From Ancylobacter sp. Lp-2 (lineage in GTDB: Bacteria > Pseudomonadota > Alphaproteobacteria > Rhizobiales > Xanthobacteraceae): a stretch of DNA of 64,000 nucleotides. Positions within the stretch are counted from its first letter, which is position 1. Each line of letters starts with the position of its first letter. A program made the translations under genes and the position numbers. Under the pieces are notes generated by a model. It was not told the DNA's origin. It made no database searches and was given only the letters and a program-made list of their open reading frames with translations. Positions 1-9,546 of the stretch are shown here, one piece after another. The stretch lies in NCBI RefSeq assembly GCF_020523795.1, contig NZ_JAJALI010000001.1:1-64000 (forward strand), given 5' to 3'.

Positions 1-316
1 TTCTCTTTCTTCCGTTTTACCTGTCAAACAGCACGAGGTTCGAAAACCTCAGGACCCGAAAGTCCGTGACCCGAAGGTCTCGCCTCTCACCAGACCGACT
101 TGCTCGTCGGCGGGAGCGGCTCTATATTCGCTGGCCTTTCGGCCGTCAAGTCCGCGTCCAAGTTATCCACTCGAACCCGAACCCCTCAACCTAAGGGCTC
201 ACACCCTTAGACCGTCGACAGTTTACCCTCCGGCGACTGCCGGTCCGAAGACCTCGTCTCTGTCGGGATCAACCAGAGGAGCGTCAGCACCGCGTCAGCG
301 GCGCGCCCCGTCGATG
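1..316 (-). promoter_or_regulatory. rRNA operon leader, transcribed leftward
   Basis: On the minus strand this stretch carries no ORF but has the features of an rrn leader: strong tandem promoters at its right end and, near its left end (21-33), a boxA-like antitermination element reading TGCTGTTTGACAG. This is followed by the AG-rich segment that usually precedes 16S rRNA in Hyphomicrobiales. The 16S gene itself must lie beyond the left edge. The identification rests on motif order, not on rRNA sequence. Confidence 0.75.
121..149 (-). promoter_or_regulatory. rrn promoter P2
   Basis: A second minus-strand promoter reads TTGACG (144-149), 17 bases, TATAGA (121-126), about 200 bp downstream of P1 and about 90 bp before boxA. 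A weaker third candidate, TTGAGG-16-GATAAC, lies at 162-189. Confidence 0.6.
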
Positions 317-322
317 AACGGG

Positions 323-351
323 GTTATAGGGGGAGCCCCTCAGAGTGTCAA
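323..351 (-). promoter_or_regulatory. rrn promoter P1
   Basis: The minus strand reads TTGACA (346-351), a 17-base spacer and TATAAC (323-328), a near-perfect sigma-70 promoter. A T/A tract upstream of the -35 box (complement of 370-381) resembles an UP element. A short hairpin, CCCCGT-6 nt-ACGGGG (306-323), begins right at the -10 box. The strength and position fit the distal promoter of the rRNA operon. Confidence 0.8.
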
Positions 352-411
352 CACCGATTTGGCAGGCCCTTCGAAAAAACGACATCGGTCTGTCGCCGGA
401 CCGACATGGAA

Positions 412-448
412 CCAGGCCGAAGCCTTGCGGTGCAAGGCTTCGGCCTGG
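412..448 (-). terminator. Hairpin between cysNC and the rrn promoter
   Basis: A perfect 17-bp inverted repeat (412-428 with 432-448) with a 3-base loop lies ten bases after the cysNC stop codon and about 60 bp before rrn P1. There is no long U-tract, so it may terminate less cleanly than a classical site. It would insulate sulfate-assimilation transcription from the rRNA operon. Confidence 0.7.
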
Positions 449-457
449 GGATAAAAA

Positions 458-2353
458 TCAGAGCAGGTAACCACGGGCCGTCAGATAGGCCACGATCTCG
501 TCGGCCAGGGCCTCCGGCGCGCGCTCTCCCGCGGCCAGATGGATCTCCGGTTCCTCCGGCGCCTCATAGGGGCTGTCGATGCCGGTGAAGTTCTTGATCT
601 CGCCGCGCCGTGCCCGGGCATAGAGCCCCTTGGGATCGCGCCGCTCGGCCACCTCCAGCGGCGTGTCGACGAAGATCTCGACGAATTCGCCCGGCTCCAG
701 GATCTCGCGCGCCATCTGCCGCTCGGCACGGAACGGCGAGATGAACGAGGTCAGCACGATCAACCCGGCATCGACGAAGAGTTTCGCGGTCTCGCCGACA
801 CGGCGGATGTTCTCCACCCGGTCGGCGGCGGTGAAGCCGAGATCCCTGTTGAGCCCGTGCCGGACATTGTCGCCGTCGAGCAGATAGGTATGCCGGCCGA
901 TGGCGTTGAGCTTCTTCTCGACCAGGTTGGCCACCGTCGACTTGCCCGATCCCGACAGCCCGGTGAACCACAGCACCACCGGCTTCTGCAGCTTCATCGC
1001 CGCCCGCGACGCCTTGTCGACCTCCAGCGCCTGCCAATGCACATTGGTCGCCCGCCGCAGCCCGAAATCGATCATCCCGGCACCGACGGTGAGATTGCTC
1101 ATCCGGTCGATGACGATGAAGGCACCGGTCTCAGGCACGTCGGCGAACGCATCGAAGGCGATCGGCTGCTGGGTGGCGAGATTGACCACCCCTACCTCGT
1201 TGAGCGCCAACTGTTTGGCCGCCAGCTTCTGGAAGCTGTTCACGTCGACCTTGTGCTTGATCTCGGTGACGCTGGCGCTCACCGTGCGGGTGCCGATCTT
1301 GATGAGATAGGGCCGCCCCGGCAGCAGCGCCTCGTCATGCATCCAGATCAGATGCGCAGCGAACTGGTCGGAGACTTCCGGACGGGCGGTGGCAGCGGCG
1401 ATGATGTCGCCGCGCGAGATATCGACCTCATCCTCCAGCGTCAGCGTCACCGCCTCGCCGGCATCGGCGCGCGGCCGCGTCCCGTCCTTGGTGACGATCG
1501 CCTTCACCTTGCTGGTCCGCCCCGAGCTCGCCACCACGATGGCGTCGCCCGGCCGCACCGAGCCGCTCGCCACCGTGCCGGAGAAGCCGCGGAAATCGAG
1601 ATTGGGCCGGTTCACCCATTGGACGGGCATGCGGAACGGCCGCGCCAGCGCATCGTCGGCCACCGGCACGCTCTCCAGATGCTCGACCAGCGTCGGGCCG
1701 TCATACCAGGGCGTGCGCGCGCTCCGCTCCAGCATGTTGTCGCCATAGCGGGCGGAGAGCGGCACCGCGACGAGGCTCTCAAAGCCGAAGCCGGCGGAGA
1801 ATTCGCGATAGGCGGCGACGATGTCGTCGAACGCCTTCTGCGAGAAGTCGACCAGGTCGATCTTGTTCACCGCCAGCACCACATGGCGGATGCCGAGCAG
1901 CGACACGATGAAGGAATGCCGGCGCGTCTGGGTGAGGATGCCCTGCCGGGCATCGACGAGGATCACCGCGAGGTCGGAGTTGGAGGCACCCGTCGCCATG
2001 TTGCGCGTGTACTGCTCATGGCCGGGCGTATCCGCGACGATGAACTTGCGCTTGTCGGTGGCGAAGAAGCGATAGGCGACGTCGATGGTGATGCCCTGCT
2101 CGCGCTCGGCGGCGAGGCCATCGACCAGAAGGGCGAAATCGAGATCGTCGCCGGTAGTGCCGTGCTTGCGGGAATCGTTCGACAGCGTCGCGAGCTGGTC
2201 CTCGAACAGCAGCTTGGTGTCGTAGAGCAACCGACCGATCAGCGTCGACTTGCCGTCGTCGACGCTGCCGCAGGTCAGGAAGCGCAGCAGGCTCTTGTTC
2301 TCCTGCGCGGAAAGATAATCAGCGACCGATGTCGCCTCGGCGGCCAGGCTCAT
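458..2353 (-). CDS. cysN: Bifunctional sulfate adenylyltransferase subunit 1 / adenylylsulfate kinase
   Basis: 631-residue CysN-CysC fusion (also called CysNC or NodQ). The N-terminal GTPase part has the P-loop GSVDDGKST at 29-37, DTPGHEQY at 108-115 and NKID at 163-166. With CysD it drives APS formation from sulfate and ATP. The C-terminal APS kinase starts at about 455 with P-loop GLSGSGKST at 465-473 and makes PAPS. The start codon lies one base after the cysD stop, so the two genes are translationally coupled. Both domains look complete, and the length fits the fused family. Confidence 0.97.
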   Translation of the reverse strand: MSLAAEATSVADYLSAQENKSLLRFLTCGSVDDGKSTLIGRLLYDTKLLFEDQLATLSNDSRKHGTTGDDLDFALLVDGLAAEREQGITIDVAYRFFATDKRKFIVADTPGHEQYTRNMATGASNSDLAVILVDARQGILTQTRRHSFIVSLLGIRHVVLAVNKIDLVDFSQKAFDDIVAAYREFSAGFGFESLVAVPLSARYGDNMLERSARTPWYDGPTLVEHLESVPVADDALARPFRMPVQWVNRPNLDFRGFSGTVASGSVRPGDAIVVASSGRTSKVKAIVTKDGTRPRADAGEAVTLTLEDEVDISRGDIIAAATARPEVSDQFAAHLIWMHDEALLPGRPYLIKIGTRTVSASVTEIKHKVDVNSFQKLAAKQLALNEVGVVNLATQQPIAFDAFADVPETGAFIVIDRMSNLTVGAGMIDFGLRRATNVHWQALEVDKASRAAMKLQKPVVLWFTGLSGSGKSTVANLVEKKLNAIGRHTYLLDGDNVRHGLNRDLGFTAADRVENIRRVGETAKLFVDAGLIVLTSFISPFRAERQMAREILEPGEFVEIFVDTPLEVAERRDPKGLYARARRGEIKNFTGIDSPYEAPEEPEIHLAAGERAPEALADEIVAYLTARGYLL

Positions 2354-2354
2354 C

Positions 2355-3263
2355 TCAGAAATACCCTTCGCGCTTCTTCTTTTCCATCGAGGCGGCCTCG
2401 TCGTGATCGATGAGGCGGCCCGCCCGCTCCGAGGTGCGGGCGATGAGCATCTCCTGCACGATGCCCTCCAGCGTCGTCGCCTCGCTGTCGATGGCGGCGG
2501 TGAGCGGGTAGCAGCCGAGCGTGCGGAACCGCACCAGTCGTTCCTCGGGCGTCTCGCCGGGCTTGAGCGGCAGGCGGGTGTCGTCGACCATGATCATCTG
2601 CCCGTCGCGCCACACCACCGGGCGGCGGGCGGCGAAATACAGCGGCACGATCGGGATGCGCTCGGCGAGGATGTATTGCCAGATGTCGAGCTCGGTCCAG
2701 TTGGACAGCGGGAAGACGCGGATCGATTCCCCCGGCCGCACCCGCGTATTGTAGAGGTTCCACAGCTCGGGACGCTGGCTCTTCGGGTCCCAGGCATGGG
2801 TCTCGGTGCGGAAGGAGAAGATGCGCTCCTTGGCGCGGCTCTTCTCCTCGTCGCGCCGGGCGCCGCCGAACGCCGCGTCGAAGCCGTACTGGGTCAGCGC
2901 CTCCTTCAGCGCCTCGGTCTTCATCACATTGGTGTAGAGCGAGGAGCCGTGGTCGAAGGGGTTGATGCCCTGCTCGACGCCGGCCTGATTGGTGTGGACG
3001 ATCAGGTCGAAGCCGAGCTCCTCCGCCATCCGGTCGCGGAAGGCGATCATCTCGCGGAACTTCCACGTGGTGTCGATGTGCATCAGCGGGAAGGGCGGCC
3101 GCGAGGGATAGAAGGCCTTCACCGCCAGATGCAGCATCACCGCCGAATCCTTGCCGATGGAATAGAGCATCACCGGCTTTTTGAACTCGGCCGCGACCTC
3201 GCGGATGATGTGGATCGACTCGGCCTCGAGGCGCCGCAAATGGGTCATGCGATCTGACGACAC
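2355..3263 (-). CDS. cysD: Sulfate adenylyltransferase subunit 2
   Basis: 302-residue ATP-PPase subunit of ATP sulfurylase. The PP-loop SIGKDS is at 35-40 and the rest follows the CysD family closely (for example the [15 protein letters not shown] stretch). It adenylates sulfate, with energy from GTP hydrolysis by CysN. It is the first gene of the cysD-cysNC pair, read leftward. cysQ lies 64 bp upstream on the same strand and is probably co-transcribed. Confidence 0.97.
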   Translation of the reverse strand: MSSDRMTHLRRLEAESIHIIREVAAEFKKPVMLYSIGKDSAVMLHLAVKAFYPSRPPFPLMHIDTTWKFREMIAFRDRMAEELGFDLIVHTNQAGVEQGINPFDHGSSLYTNVMKTEALKEALTQYGFDAAFGGARRDEEKSRAKERIFSFRTETHAWDPKSQRPELWNLYNTRVRPGESIRVFPLSNWTELDIWQYILAERIPIVPLYFAARRPVVWRDGQMIMVDDTRLPLKPGETPEERLVRFRTLGCYPLTAAIDSEATTLEGIVQEMLIARTSERAGRLIDHDEAASMEKKKREGYF

Positions 3264-3327
3264 GACACTGTCCTTTCAAGATGCGCGCCCGGTGCGCTTC
3301 GAGGGAGCCGACCGAGCCGCGCCGAAT

Positions 3328-4176
3328 TCATGACGTCGCCGCGTCCGGCAGCCGGGCGAGCCCCACTGCGAGCGCCGGATCGCCGAAGGCAACGAAATAG
3401 GGATTGGCGAAATCGGTATCCTCGGCCTGCGCGCGCTTGCCATAGCGCAGCGGCGCGCCGTCGAATGTCAGCACGGTGCCGCCGGCGGCGCGCAGGATCG
3501 CGTCCCCTGCCGCAGTATCCCATTCCATGGTGCGGCCATGGCGCGGATAGACGTCCGCCGCGCCTTCGGCGAGCAGGCAGAACTTCAGCGACGAGCCGGC
3601 CGAGACAAAGCCGTGGCCGGGAAAGCGCCGCAGCCATTCCGCCGTCTGCGGCGAGCCGTGCGAGCGGCTGCCGACCACCTGGAGAGGGGGAGCCGCGGCG
3701 CGCGCCGAGATCGCGACCGTGTCGGCCAGAGTCTCGCCATCGACCTTCGCCTTGAAGACGTGGCCCGGCTGGCCGGCATAGAGCAGCTCGAGCGCCGGGG
3801 CATGAACGACGCCGACGGTCGGCAGCCCGTTCTCTACCAGCGCGATGTTGACGGTGAACTCGCCGTTGCGCGCCAGGAACTCGCGGGTGCCGTCGAGCGG
3901 ATCGACCAAGAAGAACCAACCGCCGATCTCCGGCACCCGGCCGGCGGCGTATTCCTCTTCGGCGACGACCGGGATCTCCGGCGCCAGGACCTGCAAGCCC
4001 TCGAGGATCACCGCTTCGGCGCGCCGGTCGGCCTCGGTTACCGGCGAGCGGTCGCCCTTCTCGGAAACGGCGAACTCCGTCGCATAGACGTCCATCACCA
4101 CCCGTCCGGCTCGCAGGGCGAGGCGCACGAGAGCAGAAAGAAATTCTTCGTTCCGAGAAAAAACCGCTGCATTCAT
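3328..4176 (-). CDS. cysQ: 3'(2'),5'-bisphosphate nucleotidase
   Basis: 282-residue member of the inositol monophosphatase-like, Mg-dependent, Li-sensitive phosphatases. Metal-binding signatures are visible: EEE at 73-75, DPLDGT at 92-97 and WDTAAGD at 219-225. It removes 3'-phosphoadenosine 5'-phosphate, the by-product of PAPS use, which matches its position ahead of cysD and cysNC on the same strand. Upstream lies a short AT-rich segment (about 4178-4245) that probably holds its promoter. Confidence 0.95.
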   Translation of the reverse strand: MNAAVFSRNEEFLSALVRLALRAGRVVMDVYATEFAVSEKGDRSPVTEADRRAEAVILEGLQVLAPEIPVVAEEEYAAGRVPEIGGWFFLVDPLDGTREFLARNGEFTVNIALVENGLPTVGVVHAPALELLYAGQPGHVFKAKVDGETLADTVAISARAAAPPLQVVGSRSHGSPQTAEWLRRFPGHGFVSAGSSLKFCLLAEGAADVYPRHGRTMEWDTAAGDAILRAAGGTVLTFDGAPLRYGKRAQAEDTDFANPYFVAFGDPALAVGLARLPDAATS

Positions 4177-4376
4177 GTTGAGCTCTATAACTTACACAGA
4201 GGTTCAATGGAATATTTTTAATTACATCAAAAACACGTATTTATATCTCCCCGACCGCTCTCCGGAACCTGCGCCCGCACGCCCGGCGCTCGCTGGCCCC
4301 CGCGAGATGTGCTAGGCAGCGGGCCGATCGCAAAAGCCCGGCTTCACCGCCGACAAAAGCAAGAAAGGACAAGGCC

Positions 4377-5903
4377 GTGAGCAGCAACGCCAACCTTTAT
4401 GCCGCGATTGAGGCGAGCGCCCGGCGTGCCGGCGATGCCATCGCGTTCTCACAGCCGGACGGGTCGACGCTCAGCTATGCCGAACTGCTCGCGCTGGTTG
4501 GCCGCTATGCCGATGCCTTGACCCAGCTCGGCGTCGGGCGCGGGGACCGGGTCACCGTGCAGGTGGAGAAATCGCTCGGCAATGTCGCGCTCTATCTCGC
4601 CACGCTGAAGATCGGCGCGGTCTACCAGCCGCTCAACACCGCCTACACGGCTGCCGAGCTCGACTATTTCCTCGGCGATGCCGAGCCGGTGCTGCTGGTC
4701 GCGGATCCGCGCAAAGCGGAGACACTGCGCCCCATCGCCGCCGCTCGCGGGGTGCGCCATGTCGAAACGCTCGATGCCGACGGGAAAGGTTCGCTCGCCG
4801 ACCTCGCGGCCACCCTGCCGGGCACAGCGGAAACCGTCCTCTGCGCTCCCGACGATCTCGCGGCGCTGCTCTACACCTCTGGCACCACCGGCCGCTCCAA
4901 GGGCGCGATGATCACCCATCGCAACCTGTCCTCCAATGCCAAGGCCCTGCTGGAGATCTGGGCCTTCCAGCCCGGCGACGTGCTGCTGCATGCCCTGCCG
5001 ATCTTCCACGTCCACGGATTGTTCGTGGCGCTGAATACCGCGCTGCTCAACGGTTCCGCGATCCTCTGGCTTGCGAAGTTCGATGTCGACACCGTCATCG
5101 CCCATCTGCCCCGCGCGACGGTGATGATGGGCGTGCCGACCTTCTATACCCGCCTGCTCGCCCATCCCGGTTTCACCTGCGAACTTGTCCGGGGCATGCG
5201 GCTGTTCATCGCCGGCTCGGCGCCGCTGCTGGCCGAGACTCATCGCGAGTTCGAGGCCGCGACGGGCCATGCCATCCTCGAGCGCTACGGCATGACCGAA
5301 TGCGGCATGATCACCTCCAACCCCTATGACGGCGCCCGGCTGCCCGGCTCGGTCGGCTATGCGCTGCCCGACATATCCGTGCGCATCGTCGGCGAGGACG
5401 GCGCGGAGCTGTCGCGCGGCGAGGTGGGCATGCTGGAAACCAACGGCCCCAACCGTTTCCTCGGCTATTGGCGCATGCCGGAGAAGACCGCCGCCGAAAT
5501 CCGGCCGGATGGCTTCTTCATCACCGGCGACCTCGCCAGCATGGCGCCGGATGGGCGGGTGACCATCGTCGGGCGCGGCAAGGACCTCATCATCTCCGGG
5601 GGATTGAACATCTATCCCAAGGAGATCGAGATGGAGATCGACCAGTTCCCCGGCGTAGTGGAATCGGCGGTCATCGGCGTGCCGCATGCCGATTTCGGCG
5701 AGGCGGTGGTCGCCGTGGTGGTAGCGCGGGCGGCGAATTCGCTCGACGACAAGGCGCTCGGTGCCTGGCTCGGCGACCGGTTGGCGCGCTTCAAGCTGCC
5801 CAAGCACATCGCCACCGTCGAGGAGCTGCCGCGCAACACCATGGGCAAGGTGCAGAAGGCAGCGCTGCGCGAGCGTTACAAGGGGCTGTTTCCCGCCGGC
5901 TGA
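4377..5903 (+). CDS. matB: Malonyl-CoA synthetase (MatB-like acyl-CoA ligase)
   Basis: 508-residue ANL-superfamily acyl-CoA synthetase. The ATP/AMP signature YTSGTTGRSKG is at 166-176, ERYGMTECG lies mid-protein and the catalytic lysine is about K491 in LPRNTMGKVQK. Segments around LYLATLKIGAVYQPLNTAYT and LPIFHVHGLFVA resemble characterised MatB of Rhodopseudomonas. It would activate malonate or methylmalonate to the CoA ester. It uses a GTG start with an AAGAAAGGAC Shine-Dalgarno region. No matA or matC lies next to it, so the substrate is inferred from similarity. Confidence 0.85.
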   Translation: MSSNANLYAAIEASARRAGDAIAFSQPDGSTLSYAELLALVGRYADALTQLGVGRGDRVTVQVEKSLGNVALYLATLKIGAVYQPLNTAYTAAELDYFLGDAEPVLLVADPRKAETLRPIAAARGVRHVETLDADGKGSLADLAATLPGTAETVLCAPDDLAALLYTSGTTGRSKGAMITHRNLSSNAKALLEIWAFQPGDVLLHALPIFHVHGLFVALNTALLNGSAILWLAKFDVDTVIAHLPRATVMMGVPTFYTRLLAHPGFTCELVRGMRLFIAGSAPLLAETHREFEAATGHAILERYGMTECGMITSNPYDGARLPGSVGYALPDISVRIVGEDGAELSRGEVGMLETNGPNRFLGYWRMPEKTAAEIRPDGFFITGDLASMAPDGRVTIVGRGKDLIISGGLNIYPKEIEMEIDQFPGVVESAVIGVPHADFGEAVVAVVVARAANSLDDKALGAWLGDRLARFKLPKHIATVEELPRNTMGKVQKAALRERYKGLFPAG

Positions 5904-6042
5904 CGAGCGGGATGACGGTGGCCGGCCACCGGGTGCGACGAAAGTCGAAAAACCTTGGAACGACGGGGGTTCCACGGCGTTTTGCTGTCATCACCAATCC
6001 AAGAACGGGCCGCCTTGAACGCCCGAAAGGGAGATGCGCGCC

Positions 6043-6576
6043 ATGGGTCTGCTGTCCAGGGATATCAAGTCGCTCGGCGATCTGCTGGTGCAGGGACTGG
6101 GCGAAGCACTCTACGCCGAACGACGCTGCGCCCGCGTCCTGCCGTCGCTGGTCGCCAAAGCCTCCGACCCACAGCTGAAAAGCGAGCTAAATGCGATACT
6201 TACGGCGAATCCGGCCTGCGTCGGCCGGCTGGAATCAGTGTTCCGCCTGCTGGCGCGGGCGCCGAAGGCGGCGGAAAGCCCGGCCATAGACGGGCTGTTC
6301 ATCGGCGCCGAGGAGATCAATGGCGAGATCGACGATCCGCATGTGCTCGACGCGGCCATCGCCGCCGCGATCCAGGACGTCGCCGTCTTCAAGACCGCCC
6401 GCTACGCGACGCTGATCAGCTGGCTACAGCAGATCGGCCGCCCGGATGCGGCGCAGGTGCTGCAACCCAACCAGGCCGGCTGCCGGCGGCTCGCCGACGC
6501 CCTGTGCCTGCTCGCGGAGCGGCAGCTGACCCCGCGCGCCGGGGGCCACCCATCCGCCCCTCGCCTCGCCGGCTGA
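6043..6576 (+). CDS. DUF892 / YciF-like ferritin-fold protein
   Basis: About 177 residues, helical, matching the YciE/YciF (DUF892) pattern: LLSRDIKSLGDLLVQGLGEALYAE at the N-terminus, PAIDGLFIGAEEINGE mid-protein, then DVAVFKTARYATLISW. These stress-linked proteins fold like ferritin or rubrerythrin, but their reaction is not established. The ATG at 6043 is preferred over 6034 because AAGGGAG (6028-6033) is correctly spaced only for 6043. The usual second-helix Glu/His residues appear partly replaced (for example NPACVGRLES), so metal binding is uncertain. Confidence 0.8.
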   Translation: MGLLSRDIKSLGDLLVQGLGEALYAERRCARVLPSLVAKASDPQLKSELNAILTANPACVGRLESVFRLLARAPKAAESPAIDGLFIGAEEINGEIDDPHVLDAAIAAAIQDVAVFKTARYATLISWLQQIGRPDAAQVLQPNQAGCRRLADALCLLAERQLTPRAGGHPSAPRLAG

Positions 6577-6681
6577 GGCCGGTGGGGTGGACGATGTGGC
6601 CAATGCCGGCCCGATAGACCGAGACCGGCCGATCGGCCGCCGCACACGGGTGCGCGACGGCCGGAAGGCAAAATGGCGGGC

Positions 6682-8106
6682 TCAGCCCCAGCCGACGATG
6701 CCCTTGATCTCCAGGAAATCGTGGATCGCCCAATCGGCATATTCGCGGCCGTTGCCGGACTGCTTGTAGCCGCCGAACGGCGCCATCGTGTCCCATTCCG
6801 GGTAGTTGAGATACACCGAGCCGGCGCGCATGCGGGCCGCCACCGCGCGGGCGTGCTCGATCTCCTGCGACTGGATGTAGGCGGCGAGGCCGTACACCGT
6901 GTCGTTGGCGATCTCCACCGCCTGATCCTCGCTGTCATAGGACAGCACGGAGAGCACCGGGCCGAAGATCTCCTCGCGCGCCACCGTCATGTCATTGGTG
7001 ACATGGCCGAACACCGTCGGGCGGATGTAATAGCCGCGGTTCAGCCCTTCCGGACGGCCGGGACCGCCGGTGACCAGGGTCGCGCCCTCCGAAATGCCGG
7101 CCTCGATGAGGCGCTGGATCTTGTCGTACTGGATCTGGCTGACCACCGGGCCGAGATCGGTGCCCTCGGTGTTCGGATCGCCGGTCGCCAGCGCCTCGGC
7201 GGCACCCTTGGCGATCGACAGCGCCTCGTCATGGCGGGCGGCCGGCACCAGCATGCGGGTCGGCGCGTCGCAGGACTGGCCGGTATTGCCGAAGCAGGCG
7301 CGCACGCCCTGGGCGACGGCCTCGGCGAAATCGGCGTCCGGCAGGATGATGTTGGCCGACTTGCCGCCGAGTTCCTGCGCCACCCGCTTCACGGTATCGG
7401 CCGCCGTCTTGGCGACGATGATACCGGCGCGGGTCGAGCCGGTGAAGGACACCATGTCGACGTCCTTGTGGCCGGCCATGATCTGGCCGACATCCGGGCC
7501 GGTGCCGTTGACGAGGTTGAACACGCCCTTGGGGGTGCCGGCGGCTTCCATCACCTCGGCGAAGACGATGCCGCTGATCGGCGCGATTTCCGAGGGCTTC
7601 AGCACCACGGTACAACCGGCGGCGATGGCGGGCGCCACCTTGCAGGCGATCTGGTTGAGCGGCCAGTTCCACGGGGTGATCAGCGCGCAGACGCCGATCG
7701 GCTCCTTCACCACCATGGTGGCGCCGCGGTGCTCGGTGAATTCGTAGGTCTCGAAGGCCTTGATGGTGGCCTCGATATGCGCCCGGCCGGCCCAGGCCTG
7801 CGCATCGCGGGCGAAGGAGAGCGGGGCGCCCATTTCCTGGCTGACCGCGCGGGCGATATCCTCGAAGCGCTCGTTGTAGGCGGCGAGAATGCGGTTGAGC
7901 AGCGCCAGGCGCTCTTCCTTCGGCACCAGCGAGAAGGTCGCGAAGGCGGCCTTGGCCGCGGCGACCGCCTTGTCGACATCCGCCGCCGAGCCGATGGCGA
8001 TCTGGGTATAGGCTTCCTCGGTCGAGGGATCGATGACATCGAGCAGGCGCGGCTCGACCGGGTCGACCCAGGCGCCGTCGATGTAGAATTTCTGGTGGTG
8101 GCTCAT
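6682..8106 (-). CDS. NAD(P)-dependent aldehyde dehydrogenase
   Basis: 474-residue aldehyde dehydrogenase superfamily protein. The proton-abstracting Glu is E245 in QELGGKSAN and the nucleophile is C279 in FGNTGQSCD. The dinucleotide-binding region FTGSTRAG is at 221-228. It oxidises an unidentified aldehyde to the acid in the cytoplasm. The start MSHHQKFYIDG is chosen because the family N-terminus begins there; an in-frame upstream extension to 8190 looks non-coding. It stands alone, with no operon partner to suggest the substrate. Confidence 0.92.
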   Translation of the reverse strand: MSHHQKFYIDGAWVDPVEPRLLDVIDPSTEEAYTQIAIGSAADVDKAVAAAKAAFATFSLVPKEERLALLNRILAAYNERFEDIARAVSQEMGAPLSFARDAQAWAGRAHIEATIKAFETYEFTEHRGATMVVKEPIGVCALITPWNWPLNQIACKVAPAIAAGCTVVLKPSEIAPISGIVFAEVMEAAGTPKGVFNLVNGTGPDVGQIMAGHKDVDMVSFTGSTRAGIIVAKTAADTVKRVAQELGGKSANIILPDADFAEAVAQGVRACFGNTGQSCDAPTRMLVPAARHDEALSIAKGAAEALATGDPNTEGTDLGPVVSQIQYDKIQRLIEAGISEGATLVTGGPGRPEGLNRGYYIRPTVFGHVTNDMTVAREEIFGPVLSVLSYDSEDQAVEIANDTVYGLAAYIQSQEIEHARAVAARMRAGSVYLNYPEWDTMAPFGGYKQSGNGREYADWAIHDFLEIKGIVGWG

Positions 8107-8354
8107 CTGCGCTCTCGTTTGAACGGACCGGCAAGGAAAGGATGGCCGGAGGCCATCCAGGCGGCGACGCGGTCGAACCGCGCCAGCCATGCCGATTTAT
8201 GCACGCCCGGCGCCGGATGAACATGGTGCCCGAGGAGATGTCGCCCGAACGCGGCCGACGCCCGCGTTAACCAATCCCGTATAGCTAAGGTACGCGCGAG
8301 CGCGCGCGAGACGCGCCGGGCGATACGCCTCGAATCGGGAAGGGAGGCCGGCCG

Positions 8355-9263
8355 TCAGGCGACCCGATCGTCCCGCGTGGCGAGGCCCAGCAACTCGGCC
8401 CGCGCGGCAAGGCGTTCATGGATATGCCGGGGAAGCTGGCGGGCCGACTTCACGCGCGGCAGGTCGAGCTCAAGGATCGGCGCCTCCGGCGCTTCCTGCC
8501 AATTGTCGAAGCGCCGGCGCGTGACGTTGTCGACGAAGGTTTCCGCCGGCACCCCCTCGGCGAGGATGAGCGCGTGCTCGTCGAGCTCGACATGATAGTA
8601 GACGAAAATCTCCGGCATATCGGTCCGGCGCGCGATGCTGGCGGTGTTGACCAGCGCGCCGGCCTGCACCAGCACGCCGTCGATTTCCAGCGCATGGTCG
8701 GATGACACCGAGAGATCGCGGAGCGGCACGCCGTCGCCGAGCGCACCGGCGGCTATCCGCACCGGCATCACCTTCAGCGGATCGGCGAAAAGCGTGGAGA
8801 CCGTCTGGCGGGCCAGCCAGCGTACCGGCTTGGCGGACCCGTCGGCGGTAAGCACCAGGTCGCCGGCCTCCAGGGTCTCGATCGCGACCTCGCCCGTGGG
8901 CGTCGCGATCATCGTGCCGGCGAGGAAGCAGACGATGAAGCTGTCGCCGTCCCGCTCCGCATAGGCATCGGCTTCCTGCTCGGTGTCGGTGAACCACCAA
9001 TAGACGCCACTGCCGAGGCCGGCGACCAACCCGTCGCCGCTGGCATAGTAGAAATAGGCATTGCCCGACCCGCCATCGGGCGCGACATAGGCGAAGACCG
9101 GATTATCGGGATCAAGCTCGGGATCGTCGACCGTGCCGATGAGCACATCGACAAAGGGATTGTCGGCCTGTCCCGGATCGCTGCCGCCGATGACGTAGCC
9201 GTCGGCCGTCACGGCATAGGCATAGCGAAATATCTTGAGATCCATGCACTGCCCCATCGGCAT
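8355..9263 (-). CDS. Hint-domain (Hedgehog/intein-type) protein, copy 1
   Basis: 302 residues. A short N-terminal region of about 110 residues with no recognised domain is followed by a Hint_2-type autoprocessing fold starting at C112 (CFLAGTMIATPTGE). It continues through VRWLARQTVS, a SSDHALEIDG motif matching the TxxH-like block, and AEGVPAETFVDN. In this family the first Cys starts a peptide-bond rearrangement; cleavage here is inferred. Translation may begin at M7 (9245). It is a close paralogue of the next gene upstream, and the [12 protein letters not shown] strongest from the GDSFIVCFLAGT junction on. Confidence 0.8.
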   Translation of the reverse strand: MPMGQCMDLKIFRYAYAVTADGYVIGGSDPGQADNPFVDVLIGTVDDPELDPDNPVFAYVAPDGGSGNAYFYYASGDGLVAGLGSGVYWWFTDTEQEADAYAERDGDSFIVCFLAGTMIATPTGEVAIETLEAGDLVLTADGSAKPVRWLARQTVSTLFADPLKVMPVRIAAGALGDGVPLRDLSVSSDHALEIDGVLVQAGALVNTASIARRTDMPEIFVYYHVELDEHALILAEGVPAETFVDNVTRRRFDNWQEAPEAPILELDLPRVKSARQLPRHIHERLAARAELLGLATRDDRVA

Positions 9264-9506
9264 CGACGGGCGCCACGGGCCCCGTCATGAGGGATCGTCT
9301 CCGCCAGACGCACCCTCATACGACGAAAGCAGTATCAAACCACCGGCATTCTGGAAATAGCCCGGAGACGGGCGACCCGCAGCGAGGGCCCCGGAATCGG
9401 CCGCTTCGCGGGATCGGCGATGCGCGGATCAGCGAGCGGCGGCCATTCGCGACCGGGAGGCGAGAACGGCACCCCGAGGCAATTCCCGGAGTGCCGCTCC
9501 CGAACA

Positions 9507-9537
9507 CGTGCCGGCGGTATGGGGCCCCGCCGGCACG
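9507..9537 (-). terminator. Hairpin after Hint copy 2
   Basis: An 11-bp perfect stem (9507-9517 with 9527-9537) with a 9-base loop begins 10 bases after the stop codon of the second Hint gene. There is no U-tract on the minus strand. It is likely a terminator or mRNA 3' stabiliser, separating the two paralogues into different transcripts. Confidence 0.5.
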
Positions 9538-9546
9538 CTTGACGTA

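Noticed and set aside
539-2413. 624-codon open frame on the plus strand opposite cysNC
   Set aside because: Antisense shadow of a fully conserved gene; Arg/His/Asp-rich composition typical of such shadows.
6673-8220. 515-codon open frame on the plus strand opposite the aldehyde dehydrogenase
   Set aside because: Antisense to a gene with intact catalytic motifs; no family signature of its own.
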